64,000 nt of DNA from contig NZ_PYFW01000002.1 of the NCBI RefSeq assembly GCF_003020125.1, positions 248,001 through 312,000 of the forward strand, given 5' to 3'. Position 1 is the stretch's first letter; every line of letters begins with the position of its first letter. This DNA is from Bradyrhizobium sp. MOS003. Lineage in GTDB: Bacteria; Pseudomonadota; Alphaproteobacteria; Rhizobiales; Xanthobacteraceae. The notes under the pieces are model-generated. The model was not told where the DNA came from. It worked only from the letters and a program-made list of their open reading frames with translations, and ran no database searches. The position numbers and the translations under genes are program-made. Of the stretch, positions 63,487 through 64,000 are shown piece after piece.

Positions 63487-64000
63487 TCAGATCTGAGCGA
63501 GGCCGCCGTCGACGAAAACCTCGCTTCCGGTCATGAAGCTGCTGTCCGACGACGCCAGGAACGCGGCGACCGCGCCCGTCTCCGACGGGGCCGCCACGCG
63601 GCCGAGCGGCGTCGTGCTGCCGAGCGCATCGAAGGCTTCCTCGCCGACGATCTCCAGTGCAAGCTCGGTCTTGGTCGGCCCCGGCGACAGCACGTTGACG
63701 CGGATGCCGGTGCCGCGCAGGTCCTGCGCCCAGCTGCGCGCCAGATTGCGAACCGCGGCCTTGGTCGCGCTGTAGATGCTGAATTGCGGCGTCCCCATCA
63801 CCCCAGTGCTCGACCCGGTCAGGATGATCGACGCGCCTTTCGTCATCAGCGGCAGCGCCTTTTGCACGGTGAAGACCAATCCCTTCACGTTGACGTCGAA
63901 GATGTGATCGTAGTGCTCGGGCGTGATCTCGCCGAGCGGCGCAAACAGCCCGGTGCCGGCATTGGCGAACAGAATGTCGAGCGCGCCTCGTTCTTTCTTC
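63487..64000 (-). CDS. SDR family oxidoreductase, N-terminus beyond the window
   Basis: The visible 171 codons run from inside the Rossmann fold (DILFANAGTG, holding the Asn/Ala-Gly motif) to the C-terminus (VFVDGGLAQI). Catalytic residues are seen: the Ser region IILTGSSTG and YSATK (Tyr and Lys). The Gly-rich NAD(P)-binding loop must lie right of 64000. The frame contains GTG at 63888 that can be mistaken for a start, but the similarity continues to the edge. Substrate unknown. Confidence 0.9.
   Translation of the reverse strand, partial: KKERGALDILFANAGTGLFAPLGEITPEHYDHIFDVNVKGLVFTVQKALPLMTKGASIILTGSSTGVMGTPQFSIYSATKAAVRNLARSWAQDLRGTGIRVNVLSPGPTKTELALEIVGEEAFDALGSTTPLGRVAAPSETGAVAAFLASSDSSFMTGSEVFVDGGLAQI

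Overview
The window looks like chromosomal DNA of a Bradyrhizobium-type alphaproteobacterium (Rhizobiales; Nitrobacteraceae). The reasons are uniformly high GC with strong third-position GC (which gives long antisense shadow ORFs), a lipid A cluster, paired HisZ/HisG, a CIRCE-controlled groESL, many DUF families common in that group, and several families of short palindromic intergenic repeats. The species call is an inference from remembered protein similarity. No rRNA, tRNA, CRISPR array, complete insertion sequence or prophage was seen.

Layout. 0-13.5 kb: housekeeping genes, namely the tail of ribF, ileS, lspA, an exported protein, an M16 peptidase pair, arfB, mutL, rsmD, an RsuA/RluB-type pseudouridine synthase with a very long disordered N-terminus, and tadA. 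13.6-16 kb: a fluoroacetate-dehalogenase-like hydrolase and purD. 16-19 kb: an accessory pocket between purD and xseA. It holds a run of four hairpins, scraps of an AAA ATPase, a REP-flanked RAYT transposase gene broken by two one-base deletions, an orphan membrane protein, a second RAYT cut after about 47 codons, and a DUF6984-like gene. 19-24 kb: xseA, a repeat-rich stretch, a dienelactone-hydrolase-like protein whose nucleophile position is Ala, DUF2093, and a GYD protein. 24.2-29.8 kb: a leftward lipid A operon (pmbA, cysQ-like, DUF4170, DUF374 acyltransferase, waaA, lpxK) with mostly overlapping genes.

30-43 kb: DUF6101-like, ubiA, a Cys-rich exported protein, rsmE, an AraC regulator, hisZ-hisG, a polyisoprenyl-phosphate glycosyltransferase overlapping a ChbG/HpnK (NaxD-like) deacetylase, DUF2076, an L,D-transpeptidase, and an unlinked cheZ. 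43-46 kb: groES-groEL behind a promoter and a CIRCE operator. 46-58.5 kb: exported proteins, an LctP-family permease, an ABC half-transporter related to the SbmA/BacA/YddA group, a TorF-like porin, an Ala/Lys-rich histone H1-like protein, glcDEF glycolate oxidase, and a cytochrome c. 58.5-64 kb: a repeat-rich gap, an alpha/beta hydrolase, small exported proteins, a TPR protein, rpmJ (only 41 codons), an amidohydrolase, and the start of an SDR gene that runs off the right end.

How the genes work together. The 24-30 kb operon builds and matures the Kdo-lipid A core. The glycosyltransferase/deacetylase pair plausibly makes a lipid-linked amino sugar for envelope decoration. The LctP permease could feed lactate or glycolate to GlcDEF. 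I found no convincing complete novel system. The best candidates for follow-up are the purD-xseA pocket, the glycosyltransferase/NaxD-like pair, the Ser-to-Ala hydrolase, and the long inverted repeat between the L,D-transpeptidase gene and cheZ.
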